From: Dioscorea cayenensis subsp. rotundata
Lineage: Eukaryota > Streptophyta > Magnoliopsida > Dioscoreales > Dioscoreaceae
Assembly: GCF_009730915.1 (NCBI RefSeq)
Contig: NC_052487.1
Span: 1,054,001-1,118,000 of the forward strand
Direction: 5' to 3'
DNA length: 64,000 bases
Under the pieces are notes generated by a model. It was not told the origin of the DNA and did not search any database. It was given only the letters and a program-made list of their open reading frames with translations. This document shows, in pieces, positions 16,882-29,646 of the stretch; position 1 is the stretch's first letter, and the number at the start of each line of letters is the position of its first letter. Made by a program: the position numbers and the translations under genes.

Positions 16882-18157
16882 TCAATCGATTGTTGTTTCA
16901 CCTGAGTCTGCATCGACCTCCTCCCTCAAATCATACTCCACAACAAGACCTAGGTTGTCAACTAGTTTGTGATTTACAAGACACCCTGCACACTGTTCAG
17001 TTTTTGTCTAAGAATGTCAAGAACATATATTTCCAAAACAAAACAAAATCCATAAACGAATGAATATGGTCTATGTTACCTCCTCAATGAAGGACTAACA
17101 AGTAAATAAAGACAATCTACTTCTTACAATGGAAACACAAGAGATCGCCCAAGTAAAAAAATAAAACCCCAATATGATGTGAACCTTTTAAGCAAAGAAT
17201 TACTGAAAAAATTGACAAATCAAATAACATTTCAAATAATTGGTGTAAGATCACAATCAAACAAGTCTAATTCAATTAAGAGAAAGAAATCCACACCTAA
17301 TGTAGATTCATAACTTAAACATCACATGAACAAACTACTCAACTTAATTACTTGTATCTGACTTAATACCACTGTGAATACATCTTGCAATCAAGAAGGT
17401 TTGAAAGCATTATTAATATGAAAAATTCATGATACTTATCTTCAGTAACCACTGGTGAAATGTGAAATAGTATAAAATACCTGCACAAAAACAGTGCCAC
17501 GCTCATATGCTACTCTATTCACCATCCGCTGAGTCCTTTCACCGCAAGCATTGCAAGTGAATTGCACAAGCAAGCTTCTTCTGGGGAGTTTTATGTCAAA
17601 AGCAACCTCCTTTATGAAAACATGTACATTAAAAAAAAGTCATGCCATCCAAAAAACATAAAAGAGAAAGAAGACATGAAAAATCTCAGTAGCACATAAG
17701 GATCCCACTAAGAGAGCACATGAAAAAAAAAAACATAAAAATCAGACCAAAAGCACATCAATGATAGTTTAATAAAACTCCAGAAAAAAGAAAAAAAAAA
17801 TCACACCTTTGATGAAGAAGGAGAAGAAAAAGAACTATTAGAAGAATGATTGTCCTCTGAATTACTGGCTTTCAAGAAAAATCCAATTTTGTCTCTTCTT
17901 TTCAGCAAAGGCATCCTCATGCTTGGATTCAAAACAGCAAGATTTCATTAACTAAACATCAAATGAAAACAAAAAAACTAAAACAGAACAAACAGTGTAA
18001 GAAAACAAAATCAATAAGTAAACAAGCAAGCTGACCTCAAGAGTGCGATTCTAGGAGTGGAGACAGGGAAAGAGAGGAACGAAGAAGAGGTTAGGCGTGC
18101 CTCCGTGAAGGCGCAAACCATGGGAATCAAAGGCTTGGCAAGGATCACAGCATCCAT
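16882..18157 (-). CDS. DNL-type (Zim17/HEP) zinc-finger protein, probably plastid
   Basis: Four minus-strand exons, 18157..18036, 17921..17807, 17609..17481 and 16992..16882, give 158 residues, and all phases agree. No single exon is long enough to stand out. The C-terminal half is the DNL zinc ribbon: FTCNACGERT supplies the first CxxC, and VQCAGCLVNHKLVDNLG supplies the second CxxC and the DNL signature. Family members are co-chaperones that keep organellar Hsp70 soluble. The N-terminus is rich in Ser, Thr and Arg with few acidic residues and looks like a transit peptide, so plastid (ZR3-like) targeting is my inference. For exon 4, the acceptor ending at 16993 is required; the nearer downstream AG would give a stop three codons later. 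The gene converges on the AGP gene. Confidence 0.9.
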
Positions 18158-18595
18158 CTCTCGTCTTCTCTCTCTCTCTCTCTCTCTCATGGTCTCGCTC
18201 TTTTCTCAGAGAAGGAAGTATTGGGCTTTAGTCCGGCCCAATGTTGTCAATTGGGCCAAAATGTCTGTGCTGCTCTTGTTCTTTATTTGGGCCGTAGCCC
18301 ATTTAGGCTGTGTAGATGGGTTTTTCTTATTTATTTATTTTGTAAACAAAAAATAATAGTAATTTTAAATCCTATATATATATATATATGTTTTTATTTT
18401 TATTTTTATAAATATAGATGAATGTAGTTGTACTAATTTAAAAAAACACACTTATAAATAGGTGAATTTCTCTATATATCTTAAACGTATGCAACTCTGA
18501 GCAAGAGGCGTGGGCTGGATCAGTTCTTCACCCATGCGTACACCTCTGATATGTATATAATGCTTTCTGCTTTCATCAAAACATATATACATATA
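18158..18595. other. Upstream region of the DNL gene, no other gene
   Basis: It holds a short CT-run in the probable 5' leader (18160-18190) and then AT-rich DNA. I see no further coding sequence. Confidence 0.5.
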
Positions 18596-19250
18596 GGAGG
18601 CTGCCACGAAGAGTTTACTTGATTCATAACTTGAGGAAAATAAATGAAAAAAAATGTGTTTAAAGATCAACATGCATGGCTCCTGGAGTAATCTAATTAT
18701 TTGGTTAATTAATATTCTATATTGTTTTATACCTCAAAAAGTTTAGCATTAGCAACGTTTTAATCGTTCATTGATAAGACTAGTAATAATAGTAACAATA
18801 GTATATAAAATACAAGAGCAGACGAAGAGATATCCATATGAGCGGATGATAATTAAAACTAGCAGCCCCAATGAGTTCATTGCACTTGGCATTGGATCAA
18901 ATTCTTAGAATAGTATATACTCCAAATATATATATATATATATATAAATGAATTCCAAATAAATTGGGATGCCATAAATGACATTTGAAGGGACAATCGG
19001 GTGTGAAAGTTTATCTGAAATGTTATCCCTTTACTGCAAAATCTGGCTGGCTTCTTAGAATATTATGTACATAATAATTTTTATTGAAACATTATACTCC
19101 TCAGAAATGAGATGGAAACCAAATCATTTTTGGATTAAATGGGTATGTTGTATGTCTTGCTTTTAACTAAAACTAAAAGAAAAGATGAGCTATATATATG
19201 TCATGGTTCGCTAGAGAGTGTTACTTTGATAATAAAAAAAAAAAAAAAAG

Positions 19251-22200
19251 TGTCATGCCCTAAACCCGGTTTGCAAGATCCGTTAAGTCGATAAATGACC
19301 GTACACCTATAGTGCATAACACAGTAGGTATGCAAGGCCTCAGAATTGGTCTTACAATTGAAAAATATAAACTTCTAAATTTCAACTTTAGATACAAGCT
19401 GAATATAAAAAGGTTCAAAATAAAGATGTTTTCTAAAATAAAGTTCATATAGTAATACAGACACAACGACAACCGATTTAAAGGGGATCACAAGCTCTCA
19501 TTGCCCGCCAAACTATTCGCTCATCTAAAATATAACAATTAGATTATGAGCTTATAGCCCAGTAGATAACCCACTAAAAATATTGGGATCATGTGTAATT
19601 TCAAAAATTCAAAAATAGAAACAAATCATATATATCAGATAGCACAAATATTTATCCAAAACAGAGTTTATAAAACTAAAGTGGTTTAACAAAATATAAT
19701 TTAATAACATACAAAAATATATGCCTCCAAATCACTAGGGTGAAAACAAAATATCATAGATCATTTGCTTAATCTCGGTTGAGACAGAATATCAAAGCTT
19801 ATTTGTTTACTCTCGGTGACCCGAGCCAGAATATCAGAGACCGTTATTCTTCATCAACGTAATGGTGCGAAACTATAGTTTCTTAACAGAGTCAGAGTTT
19901 CATGTCGACATGGTCAATGTTTAACCCACAGTGACAAGATTAATGCCTTGTTAAATGGAGACTAAACATATTTATATCAAAATAACTTTGTAACCGAAAA
20001 CCAAACATAATTTAAGAATTTCATACAGAATTTCAGACAAGTCAGCATGTGCAGAACCATATTTACAGGATAATTTGCCGTGCAAACAAACAAACGTACG
20101 CATGATCCCATTTGTTTATAGTGAAATAATCTAGTTGTTCAAAAAATAATACACTTGTTAAATCAATAATTAATTAATAAATATTTCTATAATTTAGTTA
20201 GTAAAACAAAATAAATGAATGAATAATTAAACCAGCATAGCTAATAAGCTAATAATTAATCAAAGACATAATTTTAAACATAATTAATTAGATAACTGAA
20301 TAAGTAAATACATTAATAAAAATTTATAATTTTTGAGTACAATGAACAAAAATTGGCATTGAATTCAAAACCCAAAACATTCAAATAGTATATGAATAGT
20401 TTTAAAATAAAATCAAAATAATTAAATAATTGTTGATAACCCAAAATTTTGCATATATATATATATATATATATATGGTGTTATTTACCAGATTAACTCC
20501 AAAAATACTCTCAAATCTTACACCAAATCAAGGCTTTTGGCATGTCCAATATTTGTGAAGAAATTCTATTGGTTTTAATAACAATATCTGATGATGCTAC
20601 AAAGCTTAAAAAGCTAAAAAGCAATAACATTACAAAATGAATTTTTAGAAGGGTATAAATGCAAAAAGTTCAAGCTATTAATCTACACTCTCAAATATTG
20701 ATTATTGTGAAGGTACAATAGCAATTACTCACTCTAATGGTATATGAATAATTCCATCATGACTATTGAGTATTAAATCCATCATAACTTCACATATACT
20801 TTTCCAAATCACAAATTTTAAGATTATGAGAAACGTAAACACCTATGATTATGACATATCCAAAATTCATATAATTTAGAGTACTACTCGAATTATAGCA
20901 TTCAATTTAATCTCCAACTATTTATTCAAACTTACAATTCAGGCATACCCCTTTAAAACATGCATAACTCTCAACCTACAATTCCAAAATTAGTCATATT
21001 TTACTAACAATTAGAAAACCTAATAAAGAATAAGTTTCCTATTTTTCACCTTACCCAATTCAATCTCCATAACCATAAAAAATACCCTTCAATCTTCATG
21101 TTCTACACAGAAATTCCATCCGAGAGTGTTATACTAATAAGGTTTATCTCACAAACCATACATGTACAAAATCTAGAATTTCGCAGGTATTTAGGTAACA
21201 TCAAAATCTACAACATTCAAATATAATTCTATGTCTAATTCAAAATCTAAAGTCATGAAAAAAAGTCAATAACGCTTTAAGGTCTGCATAGAAGTTTTAT
21301 CCGAGACTACTGAATTTAAAGGCTATAACTTACAAAATGCACATGCAGAAAATCTAAAATTTTGTAGTAAGATAGCTAAGATTATGATCTACAAATTCTG
21401 TATTTTTAACTCCTACAAATTCGGTCTTTAGGTCTTCCAAAATTAAAGAGGCATCTCTTCTTTGCTAACAACATTTTTGAATCTTATCTTCAAATAAATC
21501 CAATGGATTGTTTAGCCATTTAATTCCCTCTAATCCAGGTTTTTATCTGTTAGTTCCTCCGGTGTGGTTTATGGGTATTAGATAACACTTAAACACTCAT
21601 AGAAGTCTCACACAAACCAATAAAGAAAGAGCACACAAACAAACACAAGGAGACACACAACGTTGGTAACCCAGTTCGGCGTCCACTCGCCTACGTCTGG
21701 GGGGCCAAGCCCGGAGATAAACAATCCACTAAAAGAGGTAAAAATAGATGAGTACAAACACTTGTCACTCACACTCTCAACAATAAATATCACTACACTC
21801 TCTAGATTGTTTGGTGCTCACACACTCTCCTCCAAGAGTCACTCAAGAGTCATACCTACAATCTACGAGCAAGGTAGCTTATATAGACACCTCAACGTCC
21901 CAAATATAGCACATACCTCTTTTAGAATCTCCGCGGCTACTAATTTAAAAACCTGCCGAAATTAGCTGTTGCAACTCCTGTTGTAACATAAGTTGTAACA
22001 TAGCCCTGACTGCTGACTTGACTGAGTTCTAGTTACGTTGCGGACGACCTCAAGACCCATCAACCTCCCGGTCATGCTTAATCCGAGTCGATGCAGCCAA
22101 ATCTCCTGATCCCGACTGCCGGCAACTAGCCTACCTCCTCAGTTTTTCATCACGCAGTCCTCTCGTAAGGGGTGCACGTCTGCCAAACTTAGTCTTCAAT

Positions 22201-23033
22201 TCACCTAAATTTGGTCTTCAAAGATTCTCCAAACTTGATCTTCAATTCTCCCAAGTTTGGTCCTCAAATCTTGCCTTCAATAGATCTTCAATTCAATCAT
22301 CAAGGATTCTTCTAATCATATCTCCTTCATTCACACAATGAATAGATCTTTCTTTAATTAAGCTCCACCATATTTAGTCTTCAATCAAATCACCTAAATA
22401 TGGTCTTGATATGATCTTGTCTTCAAGTTGTAATGTATTGCCAAGAATAATACCACCAAGATCTTTAAGATAGCTTCACCATGATCTTCAAGATATTTGC
22501 CTCCATGTTATAGACTTACTAAAAATAGCTCCACCAAGATCTTCAAGATGTTTGCCTTGCACTCCAAGTCTTCTTGCCATGTCACAATGCTTGTTACATC
22601 ATCAATTATGCTTTGTCACCTTAGTTGCCACGTCACTTGGTCTAGGTGTCAAATCATGCCAATAAATAGTGCGGTTGCACTAACAATATCAATTTTAAAA
22701 AGATCATAATAGAATTAGAGATTAAAGAATTTCTATAAGATTAACTTAAACTATGAAAGCAAGAGAGTTTAACCAAAATTCTCACCAAACCCCAACTTTA
22801 CTAGCATCACATCAATGCCTAGAAAAACAACAACAAATAGTGCGACAACCTACCTGAAACTTACGATGAGGAGATCTCCTTGTCCTCGCCGCCGGCACCA
22901 CCACAAATAAAGCAGAAGAAGTCATGTTTGGTAACAGCTGAGGATAAAAGCAAGAGTTTTATAAATTTAAAATCAATGACTAGAACTAAATATGACATCG
23001 ACGACTAGGATCAAACAGGGGATGGGGCTCACA
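19251..23033 (+). mobile_element. Solo LTR of family 1, copy 1 (carries a nested LTR)
   Basis: It starts TGTCATGCCCTAAACCCGG and ends GGGGCTCACA, flanked by the exact 5-base duplication AAAAG (19246-19250 and 23034-23038). The left end and inner blocks (GGCATGCAAGGCCTCAGA-like, CTCGGTGACCCGAGCC) match the elements at 46158 and 58777. No gag or pol lies inside. Without the nested element at 21548-22685 it is about 2.64 kb. I infer a solo LTR of a long-LTR retrotransposon. Confidence 0.82.
21548..22685 (-). mobile_element. Solo LTR of family 2, nested inside the family 1 LTR
   Basis: On the plus strand it starts TGTTAGTTCCTCCGG and ends GCACTAACA, so it has TG/CA ends. Flanks TTATC and ATATC match at four of five bases. 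Read on the minus strand it matches 26729-28317 from end to end, apart from an insertion in that copy. It holds no coding sequence. Confidence 0.78.
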
Positions 23034-23191
23034 AAAAGTCACTCGAAAATGCTAAGCGTGCGGATTGTTTTTTACTTGGAAGTTATATATATTTTTGATA
23101 TTTTTATAAACAAAAAATCACCTATGTTTTTTTTAATTGATAACAACAATTAGTAAAGGATCACTGAGATTGTCTAAATATTATGCAGTAC

Positions 23192-23239
<48 letters not shown>
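23192..23239. repeat. (AAT)n microsatellite
   Basis: About 16 uninterrupted trinucleotide units lie inside segmental-duplication copy A. Copy B has no equivalent expansion. Confidence 0.9.
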
Positions 23240-23240
<1 letters not shown>

Positions 23241-23939
23241 TAGTGAGTTTATTAATATATTATTAGAGCATAAGAATTGTTTTTCTTATTATGGAACAAA
23301 ATTGAGTCACTCATTTTTTCATTTATATAATTAGAAAAACTAAAATTTATCCAATCTCACGCCATATTAATGATATCTTTGTTTGATTTTTCTAAAAAAA
23401 ATTAAATATATCATTCAAGTCAAACATTAATATTTTGTGATATTTTACTTATATTTCATAAAAAAAATTAATTAAAAAGAAAATAATGGGAATATCCATC
23501 AAATTGTTAAAAAATATTCTCAAGCCATCTCTCAGTGAATTATGGTATAATGCTTGGATCCCTCATCTAAAACACTAAAAACTAGTTTATACTTGGTATA
23601 TAACCAATTAGTCTATTAATGAATCAGCATCTATTTATCCCTCCTTATAGGCTTATAGCACACCGAACATGACCTCAAAAGTCCTAAATGAAGTTGCAAA
23701 TTAGTATTTTTCTAGTATCCCTATAAAATGTCAACCTTGTTAAAATATATATATTGATCATGTTAACTTATTATTTCAAGCATCAGAACAATTCCAAGTG
23801 CAGTGAAGGGTGCTCATGCATGCAAGGTCACTCACACACCAAAAAGATGCATAGGAGAAAGCTATGAAGTATGACAGGTGTGTCATGGAACATGGTTTTT
23901 TTGAACTTAGTTTTATATTTTAAATATATGCCTCAGATG

Positions 23940-24320
23940 TTGGGGAGCTAAGGAATGGACAGAAAAGAAAACAGAACGATGAGAATGAAAGTAATGATCC
24001 TGTGGTGGTCTCATCAGACAATGACATTTCTATTCTTTCAGTTTGTGATATTACCTGTCTCAAAGATGCATGCTGCGGTACAGATTGGATTATTAACGGT
24101 GGGGACATGCTGGGGTACAGATTGGATTATTAACAGTGGGGAGTTCTATTATGCAACTCCAAGAGAGATTTATTTCTCACAAATGATTTTAGCACTGTGA
24201 GATTAGAAAATCTTGGCATTTAAGATGATCGAACTTAGGTGATATTTATGTTGATACTAACATTGGACGTAAATTGGTTCTCATAAATGTGAGGTTATTT
24301 TAGATTTAATTTCGTTGAAG
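23940..24320 (+). pseudogene. Degraded Copia pol fragment (protease region)
   Basis: Conceptual translation in two frames gives pieces typical of the Copia gag-pol protease region: TDWIINSGEFYYATPREIYF (compare the usual W-I/V-D-S-G-A motif) and, after frameshifts and stops, GDIYVDTNIGRKLVL. The Asp of the protease motif is Asn here and several stops occur, so it is dead. A 37-base unit is tandemly repeated (24077 and 24114). No LTRs could be tied to it. Confidence 0.6.
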
Positions 24321-24585
24321 AAATAGAACATATAGACTAAAGAGAAAAACAAAACACTAACATAAGAGATTTAATGAAATTTGACAGAATATGCCTACGT
24401 CCTCTAGAGCGGAACGATTGTAATATCTCTTATTATTAAAATTAGGATTATATATTATATGAATATATTTATAAATCTTATTCAGTTTAATTTTACCAAA
24501 ATACTCATGTTCAACATCTGCCCATTCACTCTTTTATATGAACCATATATAACAAATTTGATGTCAACTAACAATCTTGATGCAA

Positions 24586-24815
24586 TGCCAACGACCTTCG
24601 GGTCTATTGGTACATGGGTCGCCGATAGAGCTCTCACCGAGTGGTGAGAGTTCGATTCTCGGCTGAGAGCACATTTCTGGGAGTTGTGAATAGTGGTTGT
24701 GTACGGGTGGTTCCAGCGCCCACGTGAGCGCGGCCCCGTCCCCACTTATTCCACCGAGGCTTGTGCACACCCCTGGGGTCTCTAGTGGGTTCGCCCCGCT
24801 CTTCTTCCTCAAAAA
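24586..24815 (+). mobile_element. tRNA-derived SINE with 16-base target-site duplication
   Basis: About 230 bases are flanked by the perfect direct repeat AACAATCTTGATGCAA (24570-24585 and 24816-24831). The 5' part has an RNA polymerase III box B-like GAGTTCGATTCTC, and the element ends in a short C-T/A-rich tail (TTCCTCAAAAA). It is markedly more GC-rich than its surroundings. It has no coding capacity. Confidence 0.85.
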
Positions 24816-24831
24816 AACAATCTTGATGCAA

Positions 24832-26728
24832 AGGTGTTTGTTTGATAGTAACTTTGGCAATGACACTTGGAGATTTAGCAAAGAGCCAATGGTGGTAGCA
24901 AAAGGAAGCAAATGCTATAGAACTATCCACAAGGCACAGGCCAAGTGCCCACTGGTGAAAAACTTGTAGAAGTAATAGAATTTTAAGTCAATTGGCACCT
25001 AATTTGGTACTTCCTCCATTTTATTTTAATGATCATATATAAATTTTTCATAAATATTAAGATTATTATTAAAGTTTTTAAAATTAAAAATATACTTTAT
25101 GAAAGACACTTTTATCCTTATTACGTTATTTACTCATATTAATACATACATCTTTTTAAATTAGAAGAAAAGCAAAATTAAAAAAAATAATTAATACCCA
25201 TAGAATTTTTATAGGGAATAAGTAATTTGAATTTTTTTTTCCAAATGTTACAGTAATACAAAACAGAGGGAGTATATATATATGTTTCGAATGTTCATAA
25301 TGGGTTTATATGTGGGTCACTTGATCTTCATTTTTTAATTTGGTTTATAACTTCAAACTTTTTAACACCCAATAGCCATTTATCACACTTCCATAAAAAA
25401 CACCATTGAACTAAATAATAATGGGAAAAAAAACTTGTGGTTCCCTAGTCTTATGAAATAAGAACAAAAATTTTCTTTTTATTTTTAAATTATGTGGTTT
25501 TTTAGATTAAAAAAAAATGTTAACGGTTTTAACTCTTTAAACATAATAAATATTTTCATTGTACAATCTCATTTAGTGCCCTACAAATATAGCCCTGTAT
25601 ATATTGAGATTTTTTTTCTTCCTTCTTCATTAGCTAATATATTTAAAAAGCCACTACAATATTATTTGTTTTTTTAAATAACTTGTTTTATTTAAAATTG
25701 TGTACGAAACAAATAAATGTATCACTAAAATACAAATTAAATAATAAGAAATTACCATGAAATATTATCAATTTTATCTATTAACATCCTCTACCTCCTC
25801 CTATATTTTTAGCATTGAATATATCAATAATTCACAATAAAATAATAATATCTCATATATATATATATATATATTTCTAAATTTTTTGAAATAGTCATGC
25901 GGTTTGATACTAAATTTTTTTTTTTGAAGAAATATACAAATATAATAGAAGATGTACCAACGGACTAGAAGTTTTTTTTGAGGACAAAAAAAAAACCTAC
26001 AAAAATTATTGATAACCAATGAAGATATATAGTGATATAAGACATTTTCAAGATAGTTATAAAAGGCTAGCACCTCCTAGCGTTTACACTTCAAACTTTT
26101 TAGGGACCTTCTCCCTTCGGCAGGAGTAGTTTTATTTGTGTTGTGTTTTTTCTCTCTATTATGCTCCACAGCTAGTGAACTATATATTGTTATTATATTG
26201 GTTCTTTTTATGTTTTCCTTTCCCCGTCAGCGCGCTTGTTTGAAAGCACCTTTGTCTTCTTAGCTGTTATGTACTTTGCTCTCTTTTTCTCCCAGAGATG
26301 ATGTTAACTTATCTAATAGAATATGCTATTAATGCTTGAGAAAAATTAATAGGTAATTTAGAGAAATTTGATGACAACATAAGAAAATAAATTAATATTG
26401 ATTGATTGAATTAAATGATTTAAGTGGAATTAGTCTAGGTGAACTCAGAAACCCTAGAATCTCTAATCATTGGTTACTCCTCGTCTAACTATCTCTCTCT
26501 ATTACTCAAATTAGATCTTTCTAAATTAAATCTTTTCAATTTCATTAATAAGTAGAATTAGGGTTAGATCGAGTCATTTTGGTAGTTAATAAACTTAATC
26601 CTCGTGGGACGATACTCTCTTATTATTATATTATTTGTTTACAATAATGTATACTTGCGTTATAAGAATCACATAACAGAATAATATTTAAAAAACGAGC
26701 AATGTATTACAACAAAAATTATATTGAT
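24832..26728. other. Spacer without a gene; possible Gypsy LTR fragment
   Basis: This is AT-rich non-coding DNA. The stretch 26400-26700 contains CTCGTGGGACGATACTCT, a phrase common near the ends of plant Gypsy LTR sequences, so an LTR remnant is likely. I could not define its limits. Confidence 0.35.
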
Positions 26729-28317
26729 TGTTAGTGCAAATGCACTTTAATTGGCATAATTTGACACCAAGACAAGGTGACGTAGCAACCTTTATGACGT
26801 GGCATAATTGATGACATGGCAAGGCATGGTGACATGACAAAGAGTCTTGGTTTGGAGACAAATATCTTGGGAGATCTTGGTGAAACTATTTTTGGTATGT
26901 GTTACAACTTCAAAGCAAGATCATATCAAAACCATAATTAGAGAGATTTGATTGGAGACTAAATATAGATGGAGCTTAATTAAAGAGATACCTATTGTTG
27001 GTATGATTAGCATGATTGATTGAAGATATATTCCTGAGAAGATTTGAAGACCAAACTTGGGTGAATTGAAGATCAAGTTTGGAAAATCTTTAAAGGCCAA
27101 ACTTGGGTGAATCGAAGATCAAGTTTGGAAAGTTTTGTGAAGACACACAAAGTCGTGCTCCCTTTGCTGGGAGACTGCGTGGTGAGGAACTGAGGAGGTA
27201 GGCTGATGCAGCGGTATACCTGAAACTGTTGATTCGCGCACGAATACCCGGTTGCAAGCTTTCCAACGCTTGTTAAACAAAAATAACCAGGATTTGGAAA
27301 AGAGTAAAATCTTATTACTCAATTAAATAATGATCATAAAATAGTTTTACTCTTGCCCGTGGGCTTACAATAAATAGGCGAACTAAAGTTACGAAAACAA
27401 CCCTAAAAAGGAGATAATTTGAAATATGCCAAAAATGGAAAATTCTCAAATTTCAGCAAGATATAAAAGTCTTAACAAATAAAGACTACTGCCAAAAACG
27501 ACTTACAAATTAGAGATTTCTAGTCTAAGATATAATGAAATCACTTATTACTATAAATGACAAAATTAGGGTTTTCGAGGTCTAGATGATGGAATTTGGC
27601 CAAATTTCGCTATGACTCACGAGCTTGTTATGTGACTTTTGTTTGTTGACCCATTTTCCATCAAATTAGACCCATAAAACCCAAAAACTCCAACGCTCTA
27701 TAAAATAACCAAAATGCCTCTCCGCTAGGTTGAGTCCCATTTTTGCATGAACACATAGGCTAGCTTCTCGATACATCCCGCACATAGGCTACTTGCCGGT
27801 AGTCGGGATCGGAAGATCGGGCTTCACCGACTCAAACTAAGCATGACCGGGAGGTTGATGGGTCTTGAGGTCATTTGCAACGTAAGCAGAACTCAGTCAA
27901 GTCAGCAGTCAGGGCCATGTTGCAAGTTGTGTTACAACAGGAGTTACAACAGCTAATTTTGAAAGGTTCTAAAGCTAGCAGCCACGAAGATTCTAAAAGA
28001 GGTATGGACTATATTTAGGGTATTGAGACGTCTATATAAGCTATCTTGCTCTGAGATTGGTTGTGACACTCAGGAGGAGAGTGTGTGGGCACTAGAAATC
28101 TTTATTTGTTAGAGTGAGTAACAAAGTATTTGTACTCATGTATTTTCACCTCTTTTAGTGGATTGTTTATCTCCGGGTTTGGCCCCTCAGACGTAAGCGA
28201 GTTGCCACCGAACTGTGTTACCAATCTTGTGTGTCTCCTTTTTGTTTGGTTTGTGTGAAATTTCTATGAGCATGTGAGTGTTCTCTAAACTCACAAACCA
28301 CATTGGCGGAACTAACA
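26729..28317 (+). mobile_element. Solo LTR of family 2 (plus strand) with a nested insertion
   Basis: It starts TGTTAGTGCAAATGCAC and ends GGCGGAACTAACA, with terminal inverted TGTTAG/CTAACA. Flanks are TTGAT and TAGAT (four of five match). It is colinear with the minus-strand element at 21548-22685. Minus the nested piece at 27204-27784 it is about 1.0 kb. No internal coding region is present. Confidence 0.78.
27204..27784. mobile_element. Nested LTR-like insertion of about 580 bases
   Basis: It begins TGATGCAGCGG and ends CCCGCACA, and is flanked by the exact 5-base repeat TAGGC (27199-27203 and 27785-27789). The related LTR at 21548 has only one TAGGC here and no insert, so the empty site is visible. 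A second ACATAGGCT just upstream of the right end leaves that edge uncertain by about 30 bases. TG/CA ends suggest a solo LTR of a third family. Confidence 0.65.
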
Positions 28318-28738
28318 TAGATCATTTGGAATCACCTAAATTTAATGGATTTTTGAACTCAAATAAGGATGGCAATGGGATAGGAAGGGGGCGAGGACAG
28401 GGTCAAGCTATCCTGCCTCAGCTTCGCATACCATATATTATGCCCCACACCCTGCCAAGCCCCACCTCGTCCTGTCCAGATTTACATTTGTTTTCTAATA
28501 AAAAATATATTTTTTAATAATTGTTAATTTATTTGCATTGATAATTAAAAACTTTAAAATACTAAATTAAATAAAAATATTACAAGATATATAATAACAC
28601 AACAACTCCAACATTCATTTTAAATTTCTAGAAAATATTAAAAAACTAATAAATATTTTTTTTCAGAGTATTATATTTTTTTATTAATAAACCATTGAAA
28701 TACACAATTATTATCCCAACACACAACTATTAAATTAA
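28318..28738. other. Spacer, nothing recognised
   Basis: AT-rich sequence with a GGATAGGAAGGGGGCGAGGA-type G-rich island near 28380. I see no gene or element boundary. Confidence 0.4.
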
Positions 28739-29578
28739 GGTAGTGTCTGTTTTGTGATATTTGAAGTTGCATTGTAACTTCAAATACCACATTCAAAAAT
28801 CCTTTGTTTAGTTTGAGAAATTCTAAAATACCAAGGTAAAATCAATTACTCCCACGGATGTATTTGGACTTACGTTCAAATTGAGCTTAAGTCAAAATCT
28901 TGGAAATTGAAAATCCTTAGGTATTGTATATATATATATATATACTTATACACATACATACATATATACATATATATATATATAAACATACATATATATA
29001 TATACTTATACACATACATACATATATATATAAACATACATATGTATATTTACATATATATATATATATCATATATACATATCTACATATACATATATCT
29101 ATATATATTTATATAAACATACATAGGTATGTTTACATATATGCACATACATAGACATATATACACTTCTACATATACACTTATATACATATGCATATAT
29201 ACACACATATACATATATATATATACCTATACATACTATGCTTACATATACATATACTCATATACATGTACATATATATATATATATATATGTACATATA
29301 TGCATATACATAAACATACACATATACTTATATAGATATATATATATTCTATACATATATGTATATATACACATATATATACATCCACATATACACATGT
29401 CTATTCCAATTTTATATTTACAAATCTTTCCAAACAAACATAAAATCTTATAATACAGTAATTTTAGTTTTTACCAAACACAAGATTTGACTTAACTTAT
29501 TTTGAAAATCAAGTATTTTCAATTATATTGTAACTGAAAATCTACTGTATTTAAAATTACATTCAACAAAATACCACC
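28739..29578. mobile_element. MITE flanked by TTAA, carrying a large AT microsatellite
   Basis: It starts GGTAGTGTCTGTTTTG and ends AAAATACCACC, short imperfect inverted ends, with TTAA on both sides (28735-28738 and 29579-29582). The start closely resembles that of the insertion in PKS2 (GGTAGTGTTTGTTTGG at 48874). It has no coding capacity. A PIF/Harbinger (TTA target) or TTAA-targeting element is possible. Confidence 0.6.
28927..29397. repeat. AT/CATA-rich microsatellite tract, about 470 bases
   Basis: Nearly pure TA, CATA and TACA dinucleotide/tetranucleotide repeats fill the middle of the MITE. Long open frames across it encode only Tyr-Ile-His repeats and are artefacts. Confidence 0.9.
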
Positions 29579-29646
29579 TTAATTATGAATATAATTTTAT
29601 TTATTTTGATTTGAAAACCGTAAGCAGTATATATATATATATATAT

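Larger units (their letters stand above)
18596..25420 (+). repeat. Segmental duplication, copy A (with later insertions)
   Basis: Non-coding DNA at 18596-19245, 23039-23960 and about 25290-25420 matches copy B (30360-32810) in the same order and orientation. The best-kept stretch includes TTTAGCATTAGCAACGTTTT (18740) and CAGCCCCAATGAGTTCATTG (18863). Copy A is interrupted by the solo LTR at 19251-23033 and, further on, by Copia-derived sequence and a SINE that copy B lacks, so the duplication predates those insertions. No reading frame is conserved between copies. Confidence 0.8.

Noticed and set aside
24600-24675. Possible tRNA gene
   Set aside because: There is a box B-like sequence, but no acceptor stem or cloverleaf forms, and the 16-base target duplication shows it is the head of a SINE.
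28907-29453. Overlapping frames encoding Tyr-Ile-His repeats
   Set aside because: These arise from the TA/CATA microsatellite and have no plausible coding signal.
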